Positions 45,420 to 55,479 of a stretch of 64,000 nucleotides of DNA are shown piece by piece. Position 1 is the stretch's first letter. The number at the start of each line of letters is the position of its first letter. The DNA lies in assembly GCA_030432635.1 (NCBI GenBank), contig JAUIMB010000010.1, positions 62,001 to 126,000 on the forward strand, read 5' to 3'. Source of the stretch: Bacteroidia bacterium. GTDB lineage: Bacteria; Bacteroidota; Bacteroidia; Flavobacteriales; Flavobacteriaceae. The notes under the pieces are model-generated. The model made no database searches, was not told where the DNA came from, and worked only from the letters and a program-made list of their open reading frames with translations. A program made the position numbers and the translations under genes.

Positions 45420-46235
45420 ATGACCACACAACAACTCATTGCCCAAATTCATAAAAAGAATTCATTTCTATGTATAGGACTGGATGTTGACTTAGATAAA
45501 ATCCCGAAGCATCTACTGGAGAAAGATGATCCAATTTTTGCGTTCAATAAAGCCATTATTGATGCTACACATCATTTATGTGTGGCCTATAAACCTAACA
45601 CTGCATTTTATGAAGCTTATGGTTTAAGAGGATGGAGTGCCCTAAAAAAGACGATTAATTACATCAACGATAATTATCCTGAATTATTTACTATAGCCGA
45701 TGCCAAAAGAGGGGACATCGGAAACACGAGTGCTATGTATGCCAAGGCTTTTTTTCAAGACCTAGCATTTGATAGTATCACTGTAGCACCTTATATGGGT
45801 AAGGATTCTGTTGAGCCGTTTCTCACATTTAATGATAAACATACCATCATGTTAGCCTTGACTTCCAATGAAGGAGCATTTGATTTTCAAACAAAAATCG
45901 TTGAAGATCAACAACTTTACATGCATGTTCTTGAAACCTCTAAAACATGGAAAAACGCCAATAGGCTAATGTATGTTGTTGGAGCAACTAAAGCCGAATA
46001 TTTAGCTGAAATACGCAAAATCGTACCCGATAGTTTTTTACTTGTACCTGGTGTTGGTGCCCAAGGTGGAAACCTGCAAGAAGTTTGCAAATACGGATTG
46101 AATGATTCCGTAGGATTGTTGGTCAACTCGTCTAGAGGAATTATCTATGCCTCACAGGATGTCGATTTTGCGCAAGCTGCAGCGCATAAAGCGTATGAAT
46201 TACAGCAGCAAATGGAAACCATACTGAGTTCTTAA
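45420..46235 (+). CDS. pyrF: Orotidine-5'-phosphate decarboxylase
   Basis: 271 residues; last step of UMP synthesis. This is the longer (PyrF type 2) form. Signatures: [41 protein letters not shown] (catalytic Asp-x-Lys-Arg-Gly-Asp), [10 protein letters not shown] and [11 protein letters not shown]. Follows DUF5723. Confidence 0.95.
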   Translation: MTTQQLIAQIHKKNSFLCIGLDVDLDKIPKHLLEKDDPIFAFNKAIIDATHHLCVAYKPNTAFYEAYGLRGWSALKKTINYINDNYPELFTIADAKRGDIGNTSAMYAKAFFQDLAFDSITVAPYMGKDSVEPFLTFNDKHTIMLALTSNEGAFDFQTKIVEDQQLYMHVLETSKTWKNANRLMYVVGATKAEYLAEIRKIVPDSFLLVPGVGAQGGNLQEVCKYGLNDSVGLLVNSSRGIIYASQDVDFAQAAAHKAYELQQQMETILSS

Positions 46236-46327
46236 ACCTCAGTCTTTGTGATACAAAAAGTGCTGTAAGTGTTTCCAAAAAAGCCTAAGTTTTGGCATAG
46301 AGCAACTGTTAAAGTCAATAGCCCATT

Positions 46328-46801
46328 ATGAAACTAAATGCATATTTATCTAATCGTCTTAGGGAGATTCTAACTGAAGGAAAATGGGTTTTAGGAACAA
46401 ATTTTAAAGCGGAAATAATTGATCTTGATTGGAAACAAGCAACTCAAAAAGTAAACGATTTCAATACTATTGCAGATTTGACATTCCATATTGATTACTA
46501 TCTAGCAGGAGTGTCAAAAGTTCTAAAAGGTGGATCACTCGATATAAAAGACAAATTTAGCTTTGATGCACCAACAATACATTCTGAAAAAGACTGGGAA
46601 AACTTAGTGAATAAGTTTTGTGCTGATGCTGAGACCTTTATAAAATTGGTTGAGAATATGTCAGATAAAGATCTAATGGCAGACTTTGTTGATAAACAGT
46701 ACGGAACCTATTGCAGGAATATTGATGCCATGATCGAGCATACCTATTATCATCTTGGGCAAATTATTCTCATTAAAAAGCGATTGACACATAAGGCTTA
46801 A
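46328..46801 (+). CDS. DinB-like four-helix protein
   Basis: 157 residues, mostly helical. His residues at FHIDYY and HTYYHLGQIILIKKRL are spaced as in DinB/YfiT proteins, which bind a metal with three His. Many act as thiol-dependent transferases; the substrate here is unknown. Located between pyrF and the metal-receptor gene. Confidence 0.8.
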   Translation: MKLNAYLSNRLREILTEGKWVLGTNFKAEIIDLDWKQATQKVNDFNTIADLTFHIDYYLAGVSKVLKGGSLDIKDKFSFDAPTIHSEKDWENLVNKFCADAETFIKLVENMSDKDLMADFVDKQYGTYCRNIDAMIEHTYYHLGQIILIKKRLTHKA

Positions 46802-46894
46802 CACTGGTCAATATGAAAAACTTGTGGAGTTTCCAATGCGTTATATAATTCAAGACTAGCTATCGTATCCAGATTGTAAACGAATAACATCGTC

Positions 46895-47674
46895 ATGAAA
46901 GATCAACTCGACAGAGTACTAGACATCGACAAAACGCCTCAGCGAATTATCTCTTTGGTGCCTTCCCAAACGGAATTACTGATCGATTTGGGATTGGAAT
47001 CTTCAATAGTGGGAATTACTAAATTTTGCGTGCATCCCAATCATTTACGAAAATCCAAGACCCTTGTTGGTGGGACCAAACAAGTGCATTTCGACAAGAT
47101 TAAAACCTTAGCACCTGATATCATCCTGTGTAACAAGGAAGAAAATACCGAACAAATGGTTTCCGAACTTGAAGGAATTGCAACTGTTCATATAAGTGAT
47201 GTCAATGATATGAAGGATGCTTTGGAACTTATCTCCCAATATGGCCTCTTATTTAATGTTCGTGAAAAGGCAAGTAACTTGATAGACACTATAAGATATG
47301 AGCATGGTTTGTTTCAAAATTATGTGAATTCCAAATCCACTTTAAAAGTTGCATATTTTATATGGAAAAATCCGTGGATGGTCGCTGCAGAACAAACATT
47401 TATTAATAGCCTTTTATCATGTAACGGTTTTGAGAATTATTTTGGAAATCAAACGCGTTATCCCGAAGTTGTGTTAGACCATATTTCCGAAGATTTAGAT
47501 GTCATTTTATTGTCGAGTGAACCCTATCCTTTTAAAGGGAATGATATTGAGGAATTACAACAAAAGTTTCCTTCTATAAAGATTGTATTGGTAGATGGAG
47601 AGTATTTTTCCTGGTTTGGTTCGAGACTGAAGGACGCTTTCAGATACTTTAGGGAATTACGTGAAAAGTTGTGA
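46895..47674 (+). CDS. BtuF-like helical-backbone metal-receptor protein, probably cytoplasmic
   Basis: 259 residues with the periplasmic-binding fold (RIISLVPSQTELLIDLGL, VGITKFCVHPN, LAPDIILCNKEEN, YFIWKNPWMVAAEQTFIN, DLDVILLSSEPYPF), like vitamin B12 and iron-siderophore receptors. No signal peptide is present, which is usual for this Bacteroidota form, so import in the classical sense is unlikely. B12 or corrinoid binding is a guess. The B12 enzyme IcmF lies 2 kb on. Confidence 0.83.
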   Translation: MKDQLDRVLDIDKTPQRIISLVPSQTELLIDLGLESSIVGITKFCVHPNHLRKSKTLVGGTKQVHFDKIKTLAPDIILCNKEENTEQMVSELEGIATVHISDVNDMKDALELISQYGLLFNVREKASNLIDTIRYEHGLFQNYVNSKSTLKVAYFIWKNPWMVAAEQTFINSLLSCNGFENYFGNQTRYPEVVLDHISEDLDVILLSSEPYPFKGNDIEELQQKFPSIKIVLVDGEYFSWFGSRLKDAFRYFRELREKL

Positions 47675-47735
47675 ATATAATAAGCTTTGAAAGCTCTTTC
47701 AAGGCATGTATGGTTACGACAGTGCCAAGGTGCTA

Positions 47736-47936
47736 TTAGTTCAACTTAAATGAACGTATATCCCTTTCCAAAAATTTCATTTTATTCAGTTTATGCAGCA
47801 ATTTTATGGCTTTATATTCTGAAATATCACTAAGGGCAGAGTCGGTTTGTCGAAGATTATAAGCTTGCTCCATAAGTACTTTGTAACGTGAAATTAATAA
47901 TTTTTGGCGAGCTTGGATACTGTTAGAGAGCGTCAT
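47736..47936 (-). CDS. Small helical protein resembling Lacal_2735/DUF6435
   Basis: 66 residues: a helix with QKLLISRYKVLMEQAYNLRQ, then TDSALSD and a second helix ISEYKAIKLLHKLNKM. The pattern RYKxLMExAxxLxxTDxxxSDxxxxxA fits the small Flavobacteriaceae family I know as Lacal_2735/DUF6435, function unknown. Convergent with the metal-receptor gene. Confidence 0.55.
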   Translation of the reverse strand: MTLSNSIQARQKLLISRYKVLMEQAYNLRQTDSALSDISEYKAIKLLHKLNKMKFLERDIRSFKLN

Positions 47937-47949
47937 TTAATTAAAGTTT

Positions 47950-48086
47950 TAGTACATCAAGTTAGGTAAAAAAAACTAACTTTCCAACTTAATCAACTGA
48001 ATGTCAATGTATAAAAAAATCGACCTTATTTAAGGCCGATTTTTGAAACTAACTTTTCCTAATCGAATTTAGATTATGATGTACTA
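47950..48086 (-). ncRNA. Possible small structured RNA or repeat with an orphan terminator
   Basis: 10-bp inverted repeats TAGTACATCA (47950-47959) and TGATGTACTA (48077-48086) enclose a terminator-like hairpin (48013-48045, ATCGACCTTA/AAGGCCGAT) with a seven-T run on the minus strand. No minus-strand gene lies upstream of it before 48710. A near-consensus -7 (CATCTTTG) is at about 48102-48109. Weak evidence for an 80-100-base RNA; a mobile-repeat origin is also possible. Confidence 0.3.
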
Positions 48087-48188
48087 ACTAACTGTTGCAA
48101 AGATGCGTTATATTGAGTGAACTAATGTTATGTTAATATTAGTTCTTCGTTAAAAATCCTTTATTACCTTTAATTAAATACAACGGTT

Positions 48189-48695
48189 ATGAAACAACTT
48201 TTATGTCTTTTGTTCTTTTCGGTTTCTGCAATGTCCATGGCGCAAAAATCTGATTGTAATTGCTGTACTGAACATCACAAAGCTTTTGATTTTTGGGTTG
48301 GAGAATGGGTTGTAACGAATCCTGATGGTAGTCCAGCTGGAAAAAATAAGATTGAAAAAATACAGAACAATTGTATCCTTCTTGAGAATTGGGCAAGTGC
48401 CAAAGGAAAATTTACAGGCACAAGTCAAAATTTCTATAATCTTAAAACGAGACAATGGGAACAGCTTTGGATCGATAACCAAGGATCTCACTTAAAGCTA
48501 AAAGGTAATCGACAAGGGAATCAAATGATTTTGCAATCTGATGAAGAACAAAATAAAGACGGAAAGTCTATGTTTCATCGTGTCACATGGACTGCCAATG
48601 ACGATGGGACCGTTCGTCAGTTGTGGGAAACTTTTACAGAAGGACAGGATCCAATTGTTGCTTTTGATGGCTTGTATAAAAAACGTTCAGAATAG
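48189..48695 (+). CDS. Secreted DUF1579-like protein
   Basis: 168 residues. Signal peptide cut after SMAQ (~19). The mature part opens with a Cys-rich SDCNCCTEHHKAFDF and has FWVGEWVVTNPDG, the start of a lipocalin/nitrobindin-like barrel as in DUF1579. QNFYNLKTRQWEQLWIDNQGSHL continues it. Probably periplasmic; ligand unknown. Confidence 0.68.
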   Translation: MKQLLCLLFFSVSAMSMAQKSDCNCCTEHHKAFDFWVGEWVVTNPDGSPAGKNKIEKIQNNCILLENWASAKGKFTGTSQNFYNLKTRQWEQLWIDNQGSHLKLKGNRQGNQMILQSDEEQNKDGKSMFHRVTWTANDDGTVRQLWETFTEGQDPIVAFDGLYKKRSE

Positions 48696-48709
48696 CATTA
48701 ATTTAGACA

Positions 48710-49438
48710 TTAATCCTGTAGAGCAAAAACCTTTTGTAATAAATCAGTCGTCCTAGACGAGACTTTGTTTCTAATTTCCTTTTCTTCGACAGCAATCATC
48801 GTATAAACACCTTTAAGTGCTTCACCTGTGACATAATCTGTGAGATCTGGATTTACATTATTGGTAAACGGAATGGAATTGTACTTATTGATTAGGTTTG
48901 CCCAAATATCATCAGCTCCAACCTTAGCAAACGAATTTTGAATAACAGGTTTAAACTTGTTGTAAAGTGCAGTTTGTGTTTTTGAAGTCAGATATTGGGT
49001 AGCGGCATCATCATTTCCCAAAAGTATATTTTTGGCATCGTTGAATGTAATGCCCTTTACAGCATTTACGAAAATAGGCGTGGCTTCTCCAACGGCATCC
49101 TCGGCAGCGCGATTTAAGACTTTTAAACCTTCATCAGCGAGATTGTCCAACCCAATATCACGAAGTGCTTTATCAACCTTTTGAAGTTCTTGTGGAAGCA
49201 AGATTTTTACGAGTTCGTTTCTGAAGAAACCATCTTTTGCAGTTAATTTGCTAACTTGTTTATCAATGCCTAAATCCAAGGCTTGACGCAATCCTGATGC
49301 GATATCAGCATTACTTAATACACTGCCACCTTCCTGAGGAAGATTATTGACCACCTCTTGTAATTCGGCACAGGCAGTAAGGTTAAATACTAAAGCAAAA
49401 GCTATCAATCGTTTCCACATAATATTTCTTTTTTGCAA
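48710..49438 (-). CDS. DUF4197 family putative lipoprotein
   Basis: 242 residues. The N-terminus ends in FNLTACAEL, a lipobox. ADIASGLRQALDLGIDKQV, then FRNELVKILLPQELQKVDKAL and GNDDAATQYLTSKT are DUF4197 signatures. Found widely in Bacteroidota and Proteobacteria; function unknown. Confidence 0.88.
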   Translation of the reverse strand: MQKRNIMWKRLIAFALVFNLTACAELQEVVNNLPQEGGSVLSNADIASGLRQALDLGIDKQVSKLTAKDGFFRNELVKILLPQELQKVDKALRDIGLDNLADEGLKVLNRAAEDAVGEATPIFVNAVKGITFNDAKNILLGNDDAATQYLTSKTQTALYNKFKPVIQNSFAKVGADDIWANLINKYNSIPFTNNVNPDLTDYVTGEALKGVYTMIAVEEKEIRNKVSSRTTDLLQKVFALQD

Positions 49439-49628
49439 ATATAAACATTGGACACCTTAAACACTTAAAGTCACTATAAATAGTTTAAAACTTTTAAAAT
49501 GTTCTAAATTTAGTTGGATATAGTACATTAAGTAAACAAATTATTACTAGAGCAATACATTTTCAAGGACAATTAATCAACTCAATTATTAAGTTAATCA
49601 AAATCGCCAATTTATTTTCAAGATTCTT

Positions 49629-49636
49629 TAAATTTG
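49629..49636 (+). promoter_or_regulatory. -7 element for icmF
   Basis: TAAATTTG fits TAnnTTTG, 27 bases before the ATG at 49664. Confidence 0.5.
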
Positions 49637-49663
49637 TATCCTTAAAACCACACCTCATTACGA

Positions 49664-52600
49664 ATGAAGCAAATTGCACCATATAACCCGAAACACAAAG
49701 TACGAATAGTAACCGCAGCATCTCTCTTTGATGGTCATGATGCCTCTATAAACATCATGCGTCGTATTATTCAGGCTACAGGAGTCGAAGTGATTCATTT
49801 AGGTCATGATCGTAGTGTCGAAGAAGTTGTCAATACTGCGATTCAGGAAGATGTAAATGCAATTTGTATGACATCGTATCAAGGAGGTCATAATGAGTAT
49901 TTTAAGTACATGCACGACCTTTTAGAAGAAAAAGGTGCAGGTCATATCAAGATTTTCGGTGGAGGTGGTGGTGTGATCCTTCCTTCGGAAATTAAGGAAC
50001 TCATGGATTATGGTATTGACAGAATTTATTCACCTGATGATGGCCGTGAAATGGGACTTCAAGGGATGATTAATGATCTGGTTGAGAAATCAGATTTTCC
50101 AATAGGAGATTCCCTTAATGGCGAATTGGAAAGCCTTCCGAACAAAAATCCGAAGTCGATTGCACGTGTGATTTCTTCTGCGGAAAATTTCCCAGACATA
50201 GCCAAAGACACCTTAGATAAAATCCATACCAAAAATAAAACCTCAAAAACACCTGTTCTTGGTATTACTGGAACAGGAGGTGCAGGAAAGTCGTCGTTGG
50301 TAGATGAACTTGTGCGTCGTTTTCTTATCGATTTCCCTGAAAAAACTGTGGGTATTATTTCAGTAGATCCTTCCAAACGAAAAACTGGAGGTGCCTTACT
50401 TGGTGATCGCATTCGAATGAACGCCATCAATTCGCCTCGAGTGTACATGCGAAGTTTGGCAACTCGTCAATCCAATTTGGCATTGTCAAAATATGTGAAT
50501 GAAGCTGTTGAGGTGCTGAAAGCCGCTGAGTTTGATTTGATTATTCTTGAAACTTCTGGTATTGGACAAAGTGACACCGAAATTATCGAACATAGTGATG
50601 TCTCTTTATATGTAATGACACCTGAATTTGGAGCGGCAACTCAACTCGAGAAAATTGACATGTTGGATTTTGCCGATTTGGTGGCTATCAACAAGTTTGA
50701 CAAACGTGGTTCATTAGATGCTTTACGCGATGTAAAAAAGCAATACATGCGTAACAATAACCTTTGGGATACACCTCAAGATGAATTGCCAGTTTTTGGA
50801 ACGATTGCATCTCAGTTTAATGATCCAGGAATGAATACACTTTACAAAGCTATCATGGATGCATTGGTTGAAAAAACCGATACGGATTTAAAATCGACTT
50901 TCGAGATTTCAAAGGAAATGAGTGAAAAGGTCTTTGTCATTCCACCAGCAAGAACACGTTATCTATCCGAAATTGCTGAGAACAATCGCGCTTACGATAA
51001 AACAGCAAACGAGCAGGTTGACGTAGCGCAAAAACTTTATGGAATTTTCAAAACGATATGTTCTGTGGCAAACGTCACTTCGATCGAACGTGAGACATCT
51101 ATTCTGCATAAAAATGGAATCGATCAAGAGGAGATTCTTCGCTTCGCTCTGAATGACAATTCGACTGTCATTCCTAAGGAAGATGGAACAGCTGACGAGG
51201 AATCTCAACAGCAACTTCTCAAATTACTCTTTAAAGAGTTTGATCGCGTTAAACTAAATTTAGATCCTTACAATTGGGAAGTTATTACTGGTTGGGAAGA
51301 CAAAGTTAATCGTTATAAAAATCCGGTATATAGTTTTAAAGTTCGGGACAAGGAAATCAAAATCGAAACGCATACTGAGTCCCTTTCACACACGCAAATT
51401 CCAAAGGTAGCTTTACCAAAATATCAGGCTTGGGGAGATATTTTACGATGGACTTTACAAGAAAATGTACCTGGTGAATTTCCTTATACGTCTGGGTTAT
51501 ATCCATTTAAGCGTACAGGTGAAGATCCAGCGCGTATGTTTGCAGGAGAAGGTGGACCTGAACGAACCAATCGTCGCTTCCATTATGTAAGTCAAGGTAT
51601 GCCAGCCAAACGTTTGTCAACGGCATTTGATAGTGTAACGCTCTACGGAAATGATCCTGATTATAGGCCAGATATCTATGGTAAAATTGGAAATGCAGGA
51701 GTGTCCATTTGCTGTTTGGACGATGCAAAAAAACTGTATTCTGGATTTAATTTAGCTGATGTGATGACTTCGGTGAGTATGACCATTAATGGTCCTGCAC
51801 CAATGCTATTAGGGTTTTTTATGAATGCAGCCATTGATCAGCAATGTGAATTGTACATAAAGGAAAACGGACTCGAAAAAGAGGTGGAAGCTAAGATTTC
51901 AAAGCTCTATAAAGATAAAGAACGTCCTCAATACAATGGCGAATTACCTGAAGGGAATGATGGTTTAGGTCTGATGCTACTTGGTGTCACAGGAGATCAA
52001 GTGTTGCCAAACGATATTTATGAAGACATTAAAACGAAGACTATTGCTCAAGTTAGAGGAACGGTACAGGCAGATATTCTGAAAGAAGATCAAGCACAGA
52101 ATACTTGTATTTTTTCAACAGAATTTGCGCTGCGATTGATGGGTGATGTCCAAGAGTATTTTATTGAACATAATGTACGTAACTTCTATTCGGTTTCTAT
52201 TTCAGGGTATCATATCGCTGAAGCTGGAGCGAATCCAATTTCGCAATTGGCTTTTACATTGGCGAACGGATTTACTTACGTAGAATATTATTTGTCCAGA
52301 GGAATGGATATCAATAAATTCGGACCGAATTTATCGTTCTTTTTCTCAAATGGTATCGATCCTGAATACGCTGTCATTGGTCGCGTGGCTCGAAAAATCT
52401 GGTCAAAAGCATTGAAGCATAAATATGGAGCCAATCCAAGAGCGCAAATGCTGAAATACCATATCCAAACTTCAGGACGTAGTTTACATGCCCAAGAGAT
52501 TGATTTTAACGATATTCGTACGACACTTCAAGCATTATATGCTATCTATGATAACTGTAATTCATTGCACACCAATGCTTATGACGAGGCCATTACTACA

Positions 52601-53149
52601 CCTACTGAAGAATCTGTACGTCGTGCAATGGCAATTCAACTGATTATCAATAAGGAATTAGGTCTGGCCAAAAATGAAAACCCAATTCAAGGGTCCTTCA
52701 TTATCGAAGAGTTGACTGATTTGGTCGAAGAAGCTGTGCTAGCCGAATTTGATCGTATTACTGAAAGAGGAGGTGTGCTTGGCGCAATGGAGACCATGTA
52801 CCAACGCAGTAAAATCCAAGAAGAGAGCTTGTATTATGAAACCTTAAAGCATAATGGTCAGTTCCCAATTATTGGTGTAAATACCTTTTTAAGTTCAAAA
52901 GGGTCTCCAACGGTCATTCCTGCTGAAGTTATTCGCGCAACCGAAGAGGAAAAACAGTTACAGATTAGAACCTTGGAAAATCTTCATAAGGCAAATGACA
53001 CTGCACAATTACTCAAGGATCTACAGCATAAGGCAATTAATAATGAGAACATTTTTGAGGCTTTGATGGAAGTTTGTAAAGTATGTTCCTTAGGTGAGAT
53101 TACTTCAGCATTATTCGAAGTGGGCGGTCAGTATAGACGAAATATGTAA
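49664..53149 (+). CDS. icmF: IcmF: isobutyryl-CoA mutase fused with its G-protein chaperone
   Basis: 1161 residues in one chain. The N-terminal B12 domain (~10-140) has DGHDAS with the cobalt-binding His25. The MeaI-like GTPase (~195-420) has P-loop [29 protein letters not shown] and NKFDKRG. The mutase barrel (~590-1150) has [20 protein letters not shown] and [11 protein letters not shown]. Phe in YPFKR and Gln in TVQAD are the residues that favour isobutyryl-CoA over methylmalonyl-CoA in known IcmF proteins. Interconverts isobutyryl- and n-butyryl-CoA; some also rearrange pivalyl-CoA. Probably linked to branched-chain acid metabolism. Confidence 0.94.
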   Translation: MKQIAPYNPKHKVRIVTAASLFDGHDASINIMRRIIQATGVEVIHLGHDRSVEEVVNTAIQEDVNAICMTSYQGGHNEYFKYMHDLLEEKGAGHIKIFGGGGGVILPSEIKELMDYGIDRIYSPDDGREMGLQGMINDLVEKSDFPIGDSLNGELESLPNKNPKSIARVISSAENFPDIAKDTLDKIHTKNKTSKTPVLGITGTGGAGKSSLVDELVRRFLIDFPEKTVGIISVDPSKRKTGGALLGDRIRMNAINSPRVYMRSLATRQSNLALSKYVNEAVEVLKAAEFDLIILETSGIGQSDTEIIEHSDVSLYVMTPEFGAATQLEKIDMLDFADLVAINKFDKRGSLDALRDVKKQYMRNNNLWDTPQDELPVFGTIASQFNDPGMNTLYKAIMDALVEKTDTDLKSTFEISKEMSEKVFVIPPARTRYLSEIAENNRAYDKTANEQVDVAQKLYGIFKTICSVANVTSIERETSILHKNGIDQEEILRFALNDNSTVIPKEDGTADEESQQQLLKLLFKEFDRVKLNLDPYNWEVITGWEDKVNRYKNPVYSFKVRDKEIKIETHTESLSHTQIPKVALPKYQAWGDILRWTLQENVPGEFPYTSGLYPFKRTGEDPARMFAGEGGPERTNRRFHYVSQGMPAKRLSTAFDSVTLYGNDPDYRPDIYGKIGNAGVSICCLDDAKKLYSGFNLADVMTSVSMTINGPAPMLLGFFMNAAIDQQCELYIKENGLEKEVEAKISKLYKDKERPQYNGELPEGNDGLGLMLLGVTGDQVLPNDIYEDIKTKTIAQVRGTVQADILKEDQAQNTCIFSTEFALRLMGDVQEYFIEHNVRNFYSVSISGYHIAEAGANPISQLAFTLANGFTYVEYYLSRGMDINKFGPNLSFFFSNGIDPEYAVIGRVARKIWSKALKHKYGANPRAQMLKYHIQTSGRSLHAQEIDFNDIRTTLQALYAIYDNCNSLHTNAYDEAITTPTEESVRRAMAIQLIINKELGLAKNENPIQGSFIIEELTDLVEEAVLAEFDRITERGGVLGAMETMYQRSKIQEESLYYETLKHNGQFPIIGVNTFLSSKGSPTVIPAEVIRATEEEKQLQIRTLENLHKANDTAQLLKDLQHKAINNENIFEALMEVCKVCSLGEITSALFEVGGQYRRNM

Positions 53150-53462
53150 GTTGGATTTCAATGTTGAATAACAGAGCGTATTCAGCATCGTGAATCGTGC
53201 TTTCTGAACCAATACATGTCGCCAAGACTATTAGCAATTCACAGCTGAAGCATCTTTTTCTTGCTGTTTAAACATGGTTTTAGATCGTTAAAATATTGAT
53301 ATGCAAAAGGTTGTGGTGTTTTGTTGGTGATTTCATCGTCAATTTTCACAAGTTTTTACAATTTGAAGTAAAAATGCCACCATTAATCTAATAAAAAGCG
53401 AAATCACGAGTAAAAGGTAGTTTCAAGGGTAAATTTGAATTGAACTTCAAACCCTAAATATC
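53150..53462. other. Mostly gene-free stretch after icmF
   Basis: A minus-strand frame of 36 codons (53239-53349, GTG start) reads partly like protein (KIDDEITNKTPQPFAYQYF) and may be a remnant. The TAAATTTG at 53430-53437 is a possible promoter element for the small frame that follows. No RNA gene or strong terminator seen. Confidence 0.35.
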
Positions 53463-53612
53463 ATGGAATCTACTTTACCATACGTTTTTAGAAGAAAGTC
53501 AAAAAATCACTTGGATTGGTTGTTGAATATTGTAAAGTCTGAAAAATATTTTCAGGCTGAAAGTTACATTGTTGTAAGTCCTTCAAGACAACAACACCTT
53601 ATGAAGCCATAA
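53463..53612 (+). CDS. Possible small protein, 49 residues, unknown function
   Basis: ATG at 53463, stop at 53610, with a TAnnTTTG element (TAAATTTG, 53430-53437) 25 bases upstream. Composition is mixed and basic (ESTLPYVFRRKSKNHLDW, NIVKSEKYFQAESYIVV). No homologue recognised. The promoter is the main support. Confidence 0.4.
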   Translation: MESTLPYVFRRKSKNHLDWLLNIVKSEKYFQAESYIVVSPSRQQHLMKP

Positions 53613-53639
53613 TCGCGTTCTAGTTTTTAGAGGTTATCC

Positions 53640-54035
53640 TTAGAGTGTCATCATCCAACTGTGCTGCAAACGTTTAAACTTCCTTAATTCCTTTTGAAGT
53701 ATAGGCAAATAATCCTTGCCGTTACTGTTACAATGTTGTAAGCGGTTACAGTTAAGGTGTAGTCGATGCGTTAAACGTTCAATAGAAGCCAAATGTTTGT
53801 GTTTTCGATCGGAAAAGCGTTCTGCTTGCGCTTTTTCTATTTCGGGAGCCAAGGATTCGGACTGTTGCACAATATCTCCTGAAAAATAAATATGGTCATC
53901 TTCTTTTCCATCAGGTCGCAAGTACGACAGGTCGTGACTAATGTAAGTGGATATACTTCTTGACAATACAAGAATGTCCATAGCCTTCTGATATATAGGC
54001 AATTCTGATAGGTGAGTTGGGATATTATAATTCAT
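53640..54035 (-). CDS. Helical-bundle protein of unknown function
   Basis: 131 residues from the ATG at 54035 (MNYNIPTHLSELPIYQKAMDI); the longer frame to 54056 adds only seven unconvincing residues. Helices with LPIYQKAMDILVLSRSIS, IVQQSESLAPEIEKAQAE, and a C-terminal NGKDYLPILQKELRKFKRLQHSWMMTL resemble the four-helix-bundle proteins (S23/IVP-like) seen in Flavobacteriaceae. Role unknown. Divergent from the AsnC regulator. Confidence 0.65.
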   Translation of the reverse strand: MNYNIPTHLSELPIYQKAMDILVLSRSISTYISHDLSYLRPDGKEDDHIYFSGDIVQQSESLAPEIEKAQAERFSDRKHKHLASIERLTHRLHLNCNRLQHCNSNGKDYLPILQKELRKFKRLQHSWMMTL

Positions 54036-54105
54036 TTTTAATAGCAATTGTAACAAAATTAGTGACTTGAAACGACAATGTTCTTTAGATATTAATGCAA
54101 AAACG

Positions 54106-54113
54106 TATATTTG
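54106..54113 (+). promoter_or_regulatory. -7 element for the Lrp/AsnC gene
   Basis: TATATTTG lies inside the longest reading frame (from 54067), with a weak -33 (TTTA, 54084-54087) 18 bases before it. It shows that translation begins later, at 54151. Confidence 0.6.
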
Positions 54114-54150
54114 GTTTATGTATTATGGTATAATTAAAAAATACTTTCAA

Positions 54151-54594
54151 ATGATAATAGACGCCTTGAACTGGAAGATTTTAAAATGTTTACAAACCAA
54201 TGCACGTTTGTCTAATGCTGAAATTGGTCGTCAAGTTGGCATAAGCTCACCTGCAGTTTCAGAACGTATAAAAAAAATGGAAGACGCAGGAATCATACAG
54301 AGTTACAATACTTTAGTAAGTCCGTTTGAAGTCGGCTATCAACTAAAGGCAATTATCACATTACGGGCATTTATGGGTATGTTGAAGCCTTTTTTGGAAA
54401 AGGTAAAAACCTATGATGAGGTCATCAACTGTTATCGAATTACGGGTAATGAGAATATTGTTATGGAAGTGGTACTGAAACACCAAAAGCATCTAGAATC
54501 CTTCATTGATCAACTAATTGTTTATGGTGAGACCAAAACCCAAATTGTACTTTCGCATGTGGTGAAGCATAATGAAGTGAAACCACTGAAGTAG
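54151..54594 (+). CDS. Lrp/AsnC family transcriptional regulator
   Basis: 147 residues from the ATG at 54151 (MIIDALNWKILKCLQTNARLS). Winged HTH (~1-55) with NAEIGRQVGISSPAVSERIKKMEDAGII; then the RAM ligand domain (~65-145) with VINCYRITGNENIVMEVVL. Usually binds an amino acid. The divergent helical-bundle gene and its own promoter are possible targets. Confidence 0.93.
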   Translation: MIIDALNWKILKCLQTNARLSNAEIGRQVGISSPAVSERIKKMEDAGIIQSYNTLVSPFEVGYQLKAIITLRAFMGMLKPFLEKVKTYDEVINCYRITGNENIVMEVVLKHQKHLESFIDQLIVYGETKTQIVLSHVVKHNEVKPLK

Positions 54595-54606
54595 ATGTCT
54601 GTTGTC

Positions 54607-54635
54607 ACCAGAAGGCGATCTCATGATCGCTTCTG
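54607..54635. terminator. Hairpin between convergent AsnC and DJ-1-like genes
   Basis: CCAGAAGGCGATC/GATCGCTTCTGG nearly perfect stem with a short loop. The T run is poor, so its role as terminator is less sure. Confidence 0.5.
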
Positions 54636-54662
54636 GACTTCTTTAAGGATATTTTTTAGGTG

Positions 54663-55424
54663 TTATTTTTCAACAATCAAATGAGGAACACTGTCTAAAT
54701 CCCAATCAATTACGAGTCCGCCAGCCAAACGTTCAGCAACGTCTTTTCCATACAAATGTTCACATAAATACAATGCCGCTTCAAATGATTTGGCACCTCC
54801 TGCTGAAGTGATGTACTTTCCATCATGGACGAAAAGTACATTTTTTCGAATATCCAATTTAGGAAATCGTGCGCGCATGGTATCAATATCACTTGGGAAC
54901 GTGGTGGATACAGATTCATTCAGTAATCCTGCTTGAGCCAATACAAATGCACCATCACAATGCGAGGTAACGAACAATGCATTTTGATCAGTACGCTTTA
55001 CAAAATCAATCATGGCTTTGTCTTCAAGGTCTGAATCCAAATGATGTTCGGCACTTGGAACGACCAATATGTCAATTTTAGGTAAGGTGTCAGTGGTATA
55101 ATTGAAATCTGGAAGAATACGCATGCCCTCAAAGGTCACAATAGGTTCGTTGGTGTTGGCTACGGTAAAGACATTCATCGGTTTAATGCTATCTCTATAT
55201 ATCGTATGCTGAAAGATATCAAATGGCGCAGTTAATTCGGTGTTGTATACACCATCCATTATCAAAAAAGCCACATTGTATCGATTTGGTTCCAATTTTG
55301 GAAACACTTTTGTAACGTCATCTGTCACTGTTTGGGTGTCACTGGTTTGGCTTTTTAGCTGGTCTTCAGAAAAATTACAGCTAACAATACACAGCATAAA
55401 AATGGTAAAACGATAGAGTTTCAT
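54663..55424 (-). CDS. DJ-1/PfpI family putative lipoprotein
   Basis: 253 residues. N-terminal IVSCNFSED gives a lipobox (Cys16). The glutaminase-like fold has VAFLIMDGVYNTELTAPFDIF, VPSAEHHLD and the nucleophile elbow TSHCDGAFVLAQAG, with Cys as nucleophile; ITSAGGAKSFEAALYL follows. An envelope-anchored member is unusual for a family mostly found in the cytoplasm. Function unknown. Confidence 0.87.
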   Translation of the reverse strand: MKLYRFTIFMLCIVSCNFSEDQLKSQTSDTQTVTDDVTKVFPKLEPNRYNVAFLIMDGVYNTELTAPFDIFQHTIYRDSIKPMNVFTVANTNEPIVTFEGMRILPDFNYTTDTLPKIDILVVPSAEHHLDSDLEDKAMIDFVKRTDQNALFVTSHCDGAFVLAQAGLLNESVSTTFPSDIDTMRARFPKLDIRKNVLFVHDGKYITSAGGAKSFEAALYLCEHLYGKDVAERLAGGLVIDWDLDSVPHLIVEK

Positions 55425-55479
55425 GGTTTATGAATTTAAGCCTGCAAGATATTAAAACCTCACAGGTTAGAGTGACGTG

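Noticed and set aside
53239-53349. 36-codon minus-strand frame with GTG start
   Set aside because: Part reads like protein but it has no ATG, promoter or recognisable family, so it is mentioned only as a possible remnant.
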